This document shows positions 1 through 5,271 of a DNA stretch of 7,470 nucleotides, one piece after another. Numbering within the stretch: position 1 is the first letter of the stretch; each line of letters begins with the position of its first letter. The stretch is from Gracilibacteraceae bacterium. GTDB taxonomy: Bacteria > Bacillota > Desulfitobacteriia > Desulfitobacteriales > Syntrophobotulaceae. Both the position numbers and the translations under genes were made by a program. The stretch lies in the NCBI GenBank assembly GCA_031263945.1, contig JAISEW010000089.1, positions 1 through 7,470 on the forward strand. The letters run 5' to 3'. The notes below the pieces were generated by a model, which searched no databases, was not told the DNA's origin, and saw only the letters and a list, made by a program, of their open reading frames with translations.

Positions 1-345
1 AAATGGTATGAAGATACGCTGGGCCTGAAAGCCAGCGGCACGGAGACCGTGGAGTCACAGAAGGTGACGACCGCTTTTCTGCCCTGCGGCGAAGGCGAGC
101 TGGAACTGCTCGTGAGTACAGAGCCGGACGGCCCGATCGCCCGTTTTATTGAGAAAAACGGCGAGGGCATCCAGCATATTGCCCTGCGCGTCGACAGTAT
201 CGACGATGCTTTGGCGGCGCTGAAGGAAAAAGGCGTGCGTCTGATCGATCAGGAGCCGCGCCTTGGCGCCGGCGGCGCGCGCATCGCTTTCCTACATCCG
301 AAAGCGACCGGCGGCGTACTCTTGGAACTGTGCGAAAGGAACTGA
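1..345 (+). CDS. mce: Methylmalonyl-CoA epimerase, 5'-truncated by the window edge
   Basis: This frame is open from the first base and gives the last 114 residues of a glyoxalase/VOC-fold protein; roughly 20 N-terminal residues lie outside the window. The enzyme interconverts (R)- and (S)-methylmalonyl-CoA, linking methylmalonyl-CoA mutase to the decarboxylase encoded next door. The fragment begins KWYEDTLGLK and keeps three of the four metal ligands known from the family: Gln20 (ESQKV), His59 (GIQHIALRVD) and Glu109 (VLLELCER), in fragment numbering. The fourth, an N-terminal His, would be off the edge. The motif EPRLGAGGARIAFLHPK is also typical. A GTG at 49 is not a credible start because homologous sequence continues upstream of it. 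The TGA at 343-345 lies four bases before mmdA, so the two are probably co-transcribed and translationally coupled. Confidence 0.93.
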   Translation, partial: KWYEDTLGLKASGTETVESQKVTTAFLPCGEGELELLVSTEPDGPIARFIEKNGEGIQHIALRVDSIDDALAALKEKGVRLIDQEPRLGAGGARIAFLHPKATGGVLLELCERN

Positions 346-349
346 GGCG

Positions 350-1885
350 ATGAATACAGCGGAAAAACTCGCTTTAATGTCGGAAAAAACCGCTCATATC
401 CAGCAGGGCGGCGGGGCGAAAGCGATCGAAAAACAGCACAATATGGGTAAACAGACGGCCAGAGAGCGGATCCAGATGCTGCTGGACGAAGGCACTTTCA
501 TAGAGCTGGACACGTTTGTGGCCCACCGGAACCTTAATCTGCAGGGCAAGGACATCCCCGCCGACGGCGTGGTGACCGGCTACGGCAAGATCGACGGGCG
601 GACCGTCTTTGTTTTCGCTCAGGATTTCACGGTGCAGGGCGGCGCCTTAGGGGAAATGCACGCCAAAAAGATCTGCAAGGCGCTGGACATGGCGGCTCAG
701 GCCGGAGCGCCCCTCATCGGTCTCAACGATTCCGGCGGCGCGCGCATCCAGGAGGCGGTGGACGCCCTCTCCGGTTACGGGCAGATTTTTTACCGGAATT
801 CCGTCTATTCTGGAAAAATTCCCCAAATATCGGTGATCATGGGCCCCTGCGCCGGCGGCGCGGTTTATTCCCCGGCGCTCACGGATTTCATCCTCATGGT
901 GGAAAAAGAGAGCCAGATGTTCATCACCGGCCCCGCCGTGATCAAGGCCACGACCGGCGAGGAGATCACCGTGGAGGAACTGGGCGGCACGGACACGCAT
1001 ACCGCGACCTCGGGAGTGGCGCATTTGGCGGCGGCCGACGAGGCTTCGGCCCTGAAAGCCGTGCGGGATATCCTCTCCTATCTGCCCTCCAGCGCCAAAG
1101 AGAAACCGCCGGTCCTGCCCTATACCCCCGGCGACGAGATCCGGCCGGAGCTGGACGCTTTGATCCCCGACAGCGCCAGACACCCCTATGATATCCACGA
1201 CGTGATCGACCAGATCTTTGACCCCGGCTCCTTCCTGGAGATCCAGCCCGTTTACGCCGACAATATCGTCGTCGGTTTCGCCCGCGTCGCCGGGCGCAGC
1301 GTGGGCATCATCGCCAATCAGCCTTACAGCATGGGCGGCTGCCTGGACGTGAACGCCTCGGATAAGGCTTCGCGGTTTATCCAGTGCTGCGACGCTTTTA
1401 ACGTGCCGCTGGTCAACCTGGTGGACGTGCCGGGCTTTTTGCCGGGAGTGGATCAGGAATTCGCCGGCATCATCCGCCACGGGGCCAAACTCCTGTATGT
1501 CTACTCGGTGGCCCAAACGCCGAAGATCACGATCGTGCTGCGCAAGGCTTACGGCGGCTCTTACCTGGCCATGTGCTCCAAGGACCTGGGCGCGGACGTG
1601 CTGCTGGCCTGGCCGACGGCCGAGATAGCGGTCATGGGCGCCGACGGCGCCGTCAACGTGATCTACCGCAAGGAGATCGAGGCGGCGGCGGATAAGGCCG
1701 CCACCCGGGCTGAAAAAATCGAGGAATACGCTTCCCGTTACGAAACCCCTTATATCGCGGCGGAACGCGGTTTCGTCGATATGCTGATCCGTCCGGCCGA
1801 CACCAGGCGCTATCTGATAGAGAGCCTGATCATGTTGGAAAATAAACCCAGACAGACCCAGATCCGCGGAAATATGCCGCTGTAG
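350..1885 (+). CDS. mmdA: Methylmalonyl-CoA decarboxylase, alpha (carboxyltransferase) subunit
   Basis: The product has 511 residues, the usual length for this biotin-dependent carboxyltransferase family. It transfers the carboxyl group of (S)-methylmalonyl-CoA to biotin on MmdC, releasing propionyl-CoA on the cytoplasmic side of the Na+-pump complex. The N-terminal crotonase-like half carries QDFTVQGGALGEMHA (91-105), NDSGGARIQEA (126-136) and the oxyanion loop GPCAGGAV (165-172). The C-terminal half carries NQPYSMGGCLDVNASDKASR (323-342), VDVPGFLPG (358-366) and the second oxyanion loop RKAYGGSYLAM (398-408). The protein ends GNMPL, as close homologues do. I chose ATG 350 over an upstream in-frame extension because homology begins there and AAGGA (336-340) lies nine bases before it. 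A propionyl-CoA carboxylase beta subunit would look similar, but the mmdD/mmdB/mmdC neighbours decide for the decarboxylase. Confidence 0.95.
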   Translation: MNTAEKLALMSEKTAHIQQGGGAKAIEKQHNMGKQTARERIQMLLDEGTFIELDTFVAHRNLNLQGKDIPADGVVTGYGKIDGRTVFVFAQDFTVQGGALGEMHAKKICKALDMAAQAGAPLIGLNDSGGARIQEAVDALSGYGQIFYRNSVYSGKIPQISVIMGPCAGGAVYSPALTDFILMVEKESQMFITGPAVIKATTGEEITVEELGGTDTHTATSGVAHLAAADEASALKAVRDILSYLPSSAKEKPPVLPYTPGDEIRPELDALIPDSARHPYDIHDVIDQIFDPGSFLEIQPVYADNIVVGFARVAGRSVGIIANQPYSMGGCLDVNASDKASRFIQCCDAFNVPLVNLVDVPGFLPGVDQEFAGIIRHGAKLLYVYSVAQTPKITIVLRKAYGGSYLAMCSKDLGADVLLAWPTAEIAVMGADGAVNVIYRKEIEAAADKAATRAEKIEEYASRYETPYIAAERGFVDMLIRPADTRRYLIESLIMLENKPRQTQIRGNMPL

Positions 1886-1899
1886 GAAGGGAGGCGGAA

Positions 1900-1926
1900 A
1901 TGCGCATCTATTTTGACAGCGGGTAG
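1900..1926 (+). other. Eight-codon reading frame behind a strong ribosome binding site
   Basis: Fourteen bases after the mmdA stop, a near-ideal Shine-Dalgarno site (AAGGGAGG, 1887-1894) sits five bases before ATG 1900. That ATG opens only eight codons (MRIYFDSG) before TAG 1924. If the TAG were read through, the frame would run ten more codons to TAA 1957. I do not recognise a function. It could be a coupling or leader peptide that keeps ribosomes moving towards mmdD, the stump of a deleted gene, or a chance ATG. The rest of the mmdA-mmdD gap (1927-1979) is AT-rich near its right end and shows no further gene. Confidence 0.3.
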
Positions 1927-1979
1927 ACGCCGCCATCAGACCTGTACACTGAAAAATAATTTTTATTAAGGGGTAAGGC

Positions 1980-2105
1980 ATGAATATTTTCACGTACGCG
2001 CTAATGTCATATGGACTGATGGCAGTGATCGCGCTGGCTGTGACTGCGGTCATCGTGGGCATTAGCAAGGTTACGGGCGGCAGCGCAAAGGAGGACGACG
2101 CGTAA
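1980..2105 (+). CDS. mmdD: Short single-helix subunit of the Na+-pumping decarboxylase (OadG/MmdD-like)
   Basis: This 41-residue protein has one hydrophobic helix (about residues 5-28, YALMSYGLMAVIALAVTAVI) followed by a short charged tail ending KEDDA. The layout matches the N-terminal membrane anchor of OadG/MmdD-type subunits, which hold the carboxyltransferase and the membrane beta subunit together. Its place between mmdA and mmdB fits that role. AAGGGG (1968-1973) precedes the ATG by six bases. Its TAA stop overlaps the mmdB start by one base (TAATG), a clear sign of coupling. Family members are usually about 80-115 residues with a Pro/Ala- or charge-rich cytoplasmic tail, which is missing here. 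It could instead correspond to the small epsilon subunit (MmdE, about 55 residues) of Veillonella. Assignment rests on topology and position more than on residue-level similarity. Confidence 0.7.
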   Translation: MNIFTYALMSYGLMAVIALAVTAVIVGISKVTGGSAKEDDA

Positions 2106-3328
2106 TGGGCGAATTCCTCTTGCAGCTTTTTCCGGGCATCGGCACATTTCTTGAGATGGAGACCAACGTCGCTATCGCCCGGATCGTCCTGATCCTCGCG
2201 GGATTCGCCCTGGCCTACCTGGGCTTTAAAGGGACACTGGAACCTCTGATCATGGTGCCGATGGGACTCGGGATGATCGCGGTCAACTGCGGTATGTTGT
2301 TCTTAGCGGACGGAGAGATCGGCAATATCATCATCTCCCCTTTGATTTCGGACAATGACGAACTCATGACGATCATGCAGATCAACTTTCTGCAGCCCAT
2401 ATACAATCTGACGTTCTCCAACGGTTTGATCGCCTGCCTGGTCTTCATGGGGATCGGCGCCCGCTGCGAAGTCAGCTTCATGCTGGCCAAGCCGTGGTCG
2501 TCAATGATCATCGCCATTTTCGCTGAGATGGGTACTTTTGTGGCTCTGGTACTCGGCGTGGCGGCGTTTGGCCTTCCTCCGGAACACGCGGCGGCGGTGG
2601 CGACGATCGGCGGCGCCGACGGCCCGATGGTATTGTTTGCCTCTCTGATGCTGGCTCCGGAACTGTTTGTGCCCATCGGCATCATCGCTTATTTGTACCT
2701 GAGTCTGTGCTACGGCGGCTATCCCTACATCATTAAGCTGATGATCCCGAAGAAATACCGGGGACTGGACATGATCGTGGAGGTGCCGGAAGTATCCCAG
2801 AAATCCAAGTTCCTTTTTATCGCCGTTATTTGTACGATACTCTGCCTGCTGCTGGCGGTGGCCGCTCCGCTGATCCTCTCTTTCTTCCTCGGCATGGCGG
2901 TCAAAGAGGCCAATATCGAAAAATATATCACCTTATGCGAAGACGGGCTGTCCTATTTCGCCACCTTCTTCCTGGGCCTCTTGCTGGGCGTGCTCTGCGA
3001 AGCGAGCACCATCCTCAACCCGACGGTGGTCGTCCTCCTGATCCTGGGTATTCTGGCCCTGGCTATTTCCGCGGTCGGCGGGATTTTGGGCGGCTGGCTG
3101 ATGTATCTATGGCATAAACGCAAAGGTGAGGATTTCAATCCCACCATCGGCGTGGCCGGCGTATCCTGCGTGCCTACGACCGCCAAACTGGCTCAGCACG
3201 CCGCGCAGGACGAAAACCCCTTCGCCGTTATTTTACCCGTCGCCATGGGGGCGAATATTTCCGGTGTTATCACCTCGGCGATCGTCGCCGGCATATTCGT
3301 GGCGACTATCAGTATGGTTACTGGATAG
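2105..3328 (+). CDS. mmdB: Methylmalonyl-CoA decarboxylase, beta subunit (Na+-translocating membrane decarboxylase)
   Basis: This 407-residue polytopic membrane protein belongs to the OadB/MmdB/GcdB family. It decarboxylates carboxybiotin on MmdC and uses the energy to export Na+. Residues shown to matter in Klebsiella OadB are recognisable: Asp203 as D172 in GGADGP (169-174), Tyr229 as Y198 with the same 26-residue spacing, and Asn373/Gly377/Ser382 as N345/G349/S354 in NPTIGVAGVSCVP. The late NPFAVILPVAMGANISG segment (371-387) is also typical. The N-terminus (FLLQLFPGIG, then a helix from about residue 22) is the normal family start. AAAGGAGG (2087-2094), inside mmdD, lies ten bases before the ATG. 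The TAG stop is part of an 11-bp inverted repeat. By this sequence alone the paralogous oxaloacetate or glutaconyl-CoA beta subunits would be hard to exclude; mce and mmdA settle it. Confidence 0.93.
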   Translation: MGEFLLQLFPGIGTFLEMETNVAIARIVLILAGFALAYLGFKGTLEPLIMVPMGLGMIAVNCGMLFLADGEIGNIIISPLISDNDELMTIMQINFLQPIYNLTFSNGLIACLVFMGIGARCEVSFMLAKPWSSMIIAIFAEMGTFVALVLGVAAFGLPPEHAAAVATIGGADGPMVLFASLMLAPELFVPIGIIAYLYLSLCYGGYPYIIKLMIPKKYRGLDMIVEVPEVSQKSKFLFIAVICTILCLLLAVAAPLILSFFLGMAVKEANIEKYITLCEDGLSYFATFFLGLLLGVLCEASTILNPTVVVLLILGILALAISAVGGILGGWLMYLWHKRKGEDFNPTIGVAGVSCVPTTAKLAQHAAQDENPFAVILPVAMGANISGVITSAIVAGIFVATISMVTG

Positions 3329-3368
3329 CCGCGCGACCGCGCGAAGCGAAACAGAGAGCGCGGCTATC
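3324..3368 (+). repeat. 11-bp perfect inverted repeat spanning the mmdB stop codon
   Basis: GATAGCCGCGC (3324-3334) and GCGCGGCTATC (3358-3368) are perfect reverse complements separated by 23 bases. The left arm contains the mmdB TAG. A GC-rich RNA hairpin here is well supported, but no T-run follows, so it is not a standard intrinsic terminator. It could protect the mmdB 3' end or attenuate transcription into mmdC. This is inferred from structure only. Confidence 0.6.
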
Positions 3369-3372
3369 GGCA

Positions 3373-3438
3373 GGAACACGCCGCCATGAGAAAAACCGAA
3401 GGTGATAACTCGCGTATGGCGGCGATGTTCCAACGAGG
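3373..3438 (+). repeat. 65-bp direct repeat, copy 1, with internal inverted repeat
   Basis: The unit 3374-3438 recurs at 3524-3588, exactly 150 bases later, with 63 of 65 positions identical (C3397/T3547 and T3406/C3556 differ). Within copy 1, GGAACA+CGCCGCCAT (3373-3387) pairs with ATGGCGGCG+A+TGTTCC (3416-3431), giving a 15-bp stem with one bulged base, then GAG/CTC and a small ACC-gaa-GGT inner hairpin. It also holds an ATG at 3386 opening a 41-codon frame (MRKTEGDNSRMAAMFQRG...) that runs into the next palindrome and ends at TGA 3509-3511. This resembles a REP/MITE-like unit more than a gene. Confidence 0.8.
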
Positions 3439-3478
3439 TACAAGCAGCAGGAAACGCTGGACATTATACTTTACCCGG

Positions 3479-3524
3479 CATTCTTTGGATTCCGGAACAA
3501 GTCCGGAATGACGGGAGAAGAATG
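3479..3524 (+). repeat. Nested palindrome of the dispersed ATTCCGG/CCGGAAT type
   Basis: An inner 8-bp stem, ATTCCGGA (3489-3496) with TCCGGAAT (3502-3509), closes a five-base loop (ACAAG). An outer 7-bp pair, CATTCTT (3479-3485) with AAGAATG (3518-3524), encloses it. Read on the minus strand it gives the string RHSGLVPESKE, close to the 'HSGLDPES' string often produced by spurious translation of a widespread bacterial palindromic repeat. I therefore call it a dispersed palindromic element. Family membership is from memory and was not searched. Confidence 0.65.
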
Positions 3525-3588
3525 AACACGCCGCCATGAGAAAAACTGAAGGTGACAACTCGCGTATGGCGGCGATGTTCCAACGAGG
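3524..3588 (+). repeat. 65-bp direct repeat, copy 2
   Basis: This is the second copy of the unit at 3374-3438, ending 28 bases before the mmdC ATG. It keeps the main stem CGCCGCCAT (3529-3537)/ATGGCGGCG (3566-3574) and GAACA/TGTTC, but lacks the outermost G of copy 1. In the inner hairpin, ACC/GGT has become ACT/GGT, which still pairs through a G-U wobble. A frame from ATG 3536 begins with the same 18 residues as copy 1 and ends at TAA 3611-3613 after 25 residues, its last codons overlapping the mmdC ribosome binding site. Confidence 0.8.
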
Positions 3589-3616
3589 ATCCTATAAAAA
3601 TTATTGGAGGTAAAAA

Positions 3617-3826
3617 ATGGAAATCAAAGCGCGTGTGCCCGGTGCGGTGAAAGCCCTGAACTACAAGGTAGGCGACGAGGTCAAAACCCGTGACATCGTT
3701 TGCGTCCTGGAAGCGATGAAGATGGAACAGCCGGTGCCGACTCCCAAAGACGGCACGGTCAAAGAGATCAAAGTGGCCGTAGGCGACAAAGTGAAAGCCG
3801 GCGCCGTCCTCATGGTGATCGAGTGA
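3617..3826 (+). CDS. mmdC: Biotin carboxyl carrier subunit of methylmalonyl-CoA decarboxylase
   Basis: The 69-residue product is a bare biotinyl domain. EAMKM (32-36) is the biotin attachment motif, with Lys35 as the predicted biotinylated lysine; the domain is bracketed by RVPGAVKALNYKVGD (6-20) and the VGDKVKAGAVLMVIE end. The carrier shuttles CO2 from the MmdA active site to MmdB. A strong ribosome binding site (TGGAGG, 3605-3610) lies six bases before the ATG, and homology begins at residue 1, so the start is secure. MmdC and GcdC proteins usually have about 120-145 residues with an N-terminal Pro/Ala-rich linker; that linker is absent here. The gene lies after mmdB instead of before it, separated by the repeat island, and is followed by a strong terminator that closes the cluster. 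It could also serve another biotin enzyme. Confidence 0.92.
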   Translation: MEIKARVPGAVKALNYKVGDEVKTRDIVCVLEAMKMEQPVPTPKDGTVKEIKVAVGDKVKAGAVLMVIE

Positions 3827-3864
3827 TCTGATTATTCCGTAAAATACGTCATTGGATAGGTGAG

Positions 3865-3927
3865 TTACAGCAAAACCCCCGGATCGCGCGAACGTTCGGG
3901 GGTTTTGCTGTAAGCTCTAAATTTTTT
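3865..3927 (+). terminator. Strong intrinsic, probably bidirectional, terminator after mmdC
   Basis: TTACAGCAAAACCCCCG (3865-3881) pairs perfectly over 17 bases with CGGGGGTTTTGCTGTAA (3897-3913), and the stem can extend a little inward by A-T and G-U pairs. The A-tract on the left of the CCCCC and the T-tract on the right of the GGGGG give the symmetric form seen in bidirectional terminators. A further run of six T follows at 3922-3927. It starts 39 bases after the mmdC stop and separates the two operons. Confidence 0.9.
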
Positions 3928-3936
3928 CGCGGCGGG

Positions 3937-3965
3937 TGAAACTATTTGCCCTTGTAAAACGGATA
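3937..3965 (+). promoter_or_regulatory. Candidate ECF-type (sigma-W-like) promoter of the sigma-factor operon
   Basis: TGAAAC (3937-3942) and CGGATA (3960-3965) are separated by 17 bases. ECF promoters of the Bacillus subtilis sigma-W type have TGAAAC at -35 and CGTA at -10 with a 16-17-base spacer, so the -35 is perfect and the -10 differs at one base. Transcription would begin near 3970-3973, ahead of the Shine-Dalgarno site and TTG start of the sigma gene. The gene behind it encodes an ECF sigma factor, so autoregulation is the natural reading. It is a single-site match and not proof. Confidence 0.5.
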
Positions 3966-3981
3966 TACATACAGGGACGGG

Positions 3982-3998
3982 AAAGGGGGGCGCGGTTG
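3982..3998 (+). promoter_or_regulatory. Ribosome binding site that favours the TTG start of the sigma gene
   Basis: The purine run AAAGGGGGG (3982-3990) lies five bases before TTG 3996. The only other upstream option, GTG 3936, has no separate Shine-Dalgarno site and lies on the candidate promoter. The run is G-rich and not a perfect AGGAGG, so the choice is likely but not certain. Confidence 0.55.
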
Positions 3999-4550
3999 GA
4001 CGATGAGCCGCGGCTGATAAGCAAAATACAGAAGAAAGGCGACCGGGCCGCCGCCGATACGCTTATCCGCCGGTACTATGATGAAATCTACCGCTATGTC
4101 CGCCGGCAAATCGCCGACAAGGACGCGGCTATGGATCTGACGCAGGAGGTTTTCCTCTCCGCGCTGAGGGCGGTTTCCCGCTTCGACGGCAAACAGGCGG
4201 GTTTTCGCACCTGGCTGTACAAAATCGCCACGGACAAGACCGTTGACTATTTTCGCAGCCGGGCGGTCCGGCGCCGCCGTGTTCTCGCCGCGGACGAACT
4301 GGAACTGCCGGACGAAGCGGACGCGGACTTTACCCGCCGCATAGAGCAAGCGGACTTGGCGGAGAGGGTGACGCGGTATGTGAACGCGCTTTCAGCGGAA
4401 ACGCAGGCGGTTTTTCGGTTGAGATCCTACGGCGGGCACACGTTTGCGGAAATAGCGGCATTGCTGTCCGTGCCGGAATCCTCCGTGAAATCGAAGTATT
4501 ACCGGCTGCTAAGAGCGCTGCGAAAGGAGTTTGGGAATGAATGGGATTGA
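3996..4550 (+). CDS. ECF-family RNA polymerase sigma factor
   Basis: Starting at TTG 3996, the product has 184 residues, normal for a two-domain ECF sigma factor. Region 2 spans about residues 13-90: KGDRAAADTLIRRYYDEIYR at the start, DLTQEVFLSAL (47-57) as the core-binding helix, and FRTWLYKIATDKTVDYFRSR (70-89) as the -10-recognition part. An Arg-rich, then acidic linker follows. Region 4 spans about 126-180, with the helix-turn-helix TFAEIAALLSVPESSVKSKYYR (149-170) that reads the -35. A longer form from GTG 3936 (204 residues) is possible, but it would add 20 residues unlike the family and place its start on the candidate promoter. The last 14 bases overlap the next gene. The subfamily and target regulon cannot be named from sequence alone; its neighbours suggest it controls the transporter encoded downstream. 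Confidence 0.88.
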   Translation: MDDEPRLISKIQKKGDRAAADTLIRRYYDEIYRYVRRQIADKDAAMDLTQEVFLSALRAVSRFDGKQAGFRTWLYKIATDKTVDYFRSRAVRRRRVLAADELELPDEADADFTRRIEQADLAERVTRYVNALSAETQAVFRLRSYGGHTFAEIAALLSVPESSVKSKYYRLLRALRKEFGNEWD

Positions 4551-5271
4551 CCTCACGCCGGCGGAGAAAGAGCGGGCGATAGAAAATATCCTTGACCGGG
4601 GACTGCGAAAACCGCGCTCGTTTTGGGCCGCGCTTCGCGAGATCCGCCGGCTGCTCGGTTATCGCTTTGTTTTCTGGGATACGGCGCAAGCCCTTGTGTC
4701 GTCAGTGATAACGCTCGCGGGGGTGGCGCTGTTCATAGCGCTGTCCCCGGCGGCGCTCCGGCACACGGTATTGTTTGGCTGCTCGCCGCTGCTGTTCATG
4801 GTGGTCATGCTTTTTGCGGAAACCATGGAATGCGCGGGCGGACTGTATGAGCTGAAACTGACGTGCAGGTATACGATACGGCAGATAACGGCGCTGCGTA
4901 TACTATGCTTTTCCTTGCTGGGCATCGCCTTTTGCGCCGGCGTTACGGCCTGTCAGGCGAAAAATATGCACGAAGTTTTACGCCTGTTTCCGCTGTCGCT
5001 TTGCGCCTTGTTCATTTGCGCCTTCATCAGCCTGTTTCTCATCCGGCGTTTGGCGGGAAAACAGACCTACGCCTTAGCCGCCGCGCTGTGGGCCGCCATC
5101 GCTTGCCTGCCCGCTTTCCTATTTGGTAAAAAATGGGAATCATTTCTGCTCGATCTGCCCGCCGTGGTCACGGCCGGCGCCGCCCTGCTGGCCGCCGCGC
5201 TTTTTCTGCTGGAAATCAAAAAGTTTACGCGCGCGAGACGCGAGGAGGCCGCTCCCTATGCTGTCGGTTAA
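4537..5271 (+). CDS. Six-helix membrane protein of the sigma/ABC operon, possible anti-sigma or transporter partner
   Basis: I do not recognise a named family. From ATG 4537 (AAAGGAG at 4523-4529, seven bases upstream) the product has 244 residues. The first 50 or so are charged and probably cytoplasmic (LTPAEKERAIENILDRGLRK, then an Arg-rich stretch). Six hydrophobic segments follow at about 51-70, 76-95, 119-138, 150-169, 178-196 and 207-225, and a short Arg/Glu-rich tail ends the protein. The gene overlaps the sigma gene by 14 bases and the ATPase gene by 14 bases, so its output is tied to both. The position directly after an ECF sigma gene is where anti-sigma factors normally lie, and a cytoplasmic N-terminus on a membrane domain is a common anti-sigma layout. 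No zinc-finger (HxxxCxxC) motif is visible. It could instead be a permease subunit of the ABC transporter. Confidence 0.8.
   Translation: MNGIDLTPAEKERAIENILDRGLRKPRSFWAALREIRRLLGYRFVFWDTAQALVSSVITLAGVALFIALSPAALRHTVLFGCSPLLFMVVMLFAETMECAGGLYELKLTCRYTIRQITALRILCFSLLGIAFCAGVTACQAKNMHEVLRLFPLSLCALFICAFISLFLIRRLAGKQTYALAAALWAAIACLPAFLFGKKWESFLLDLPAVVTAGAALLAAALFLLEIKKFTRARREEAAPYAVG

Noticed and set aside
1927..1936. ACGCCGCCAT, identical to ten bases of the 65-bp repeat, as a degenerate third copy
   Set aside because: The match stops at ten bases on both sides, no paired ATGGCGGCG arm follows, and such words are common in this GC-rich sequence.
1900..1959. Amber readthrough (e.g. pyrrolysine) joining MRIYFDSG to the next ten codons
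   Set aside because: TAG is used as an ordinary stop by mmdA, mmdB and the permease here, and the product would be only 19 residues with no family resemblance.
647..2068. Very long open frame on the minus strand opposite mmdA and mmdD
   Set aside because: The + strand is unmistakably mmdA with full-length homology. The opposite frame stays open because of GC-rich codon bias, and its translation (His/Arg/Gly-rich, no domain) looks like nothing real.
3465..3470. TATACT as a -10 box for a separate mmdC promoter
   Set aside because: No -35-like hexamer lies 16-18 bases upstream and there is no extended -10 TG; TATAAA at 3593-3598 fails for the same reason.
3374..3588. Two-repeat CRISPR-like arrangement
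   Set aside because: The repeats are 65 bp and the gap is 85 bp containing its own palindrome; there are only two copies and no cas genes nearby.
3890..3897. GAACGTTC palindrome as a possible operator or ECF -35 (GAAC)
   Set aside because: It lies in the loop of the strong terminator, where it is explained by hairpin structure, and no matching -10 follows at proper spacing.
3936..3995. GTG 3936 as the start of the sigma factor
   Set aside because: It has no separate ribosome binding site, adds 20 residues unlike the family, and coincides with the candidate promoter. It is kept as a less likely alternative.
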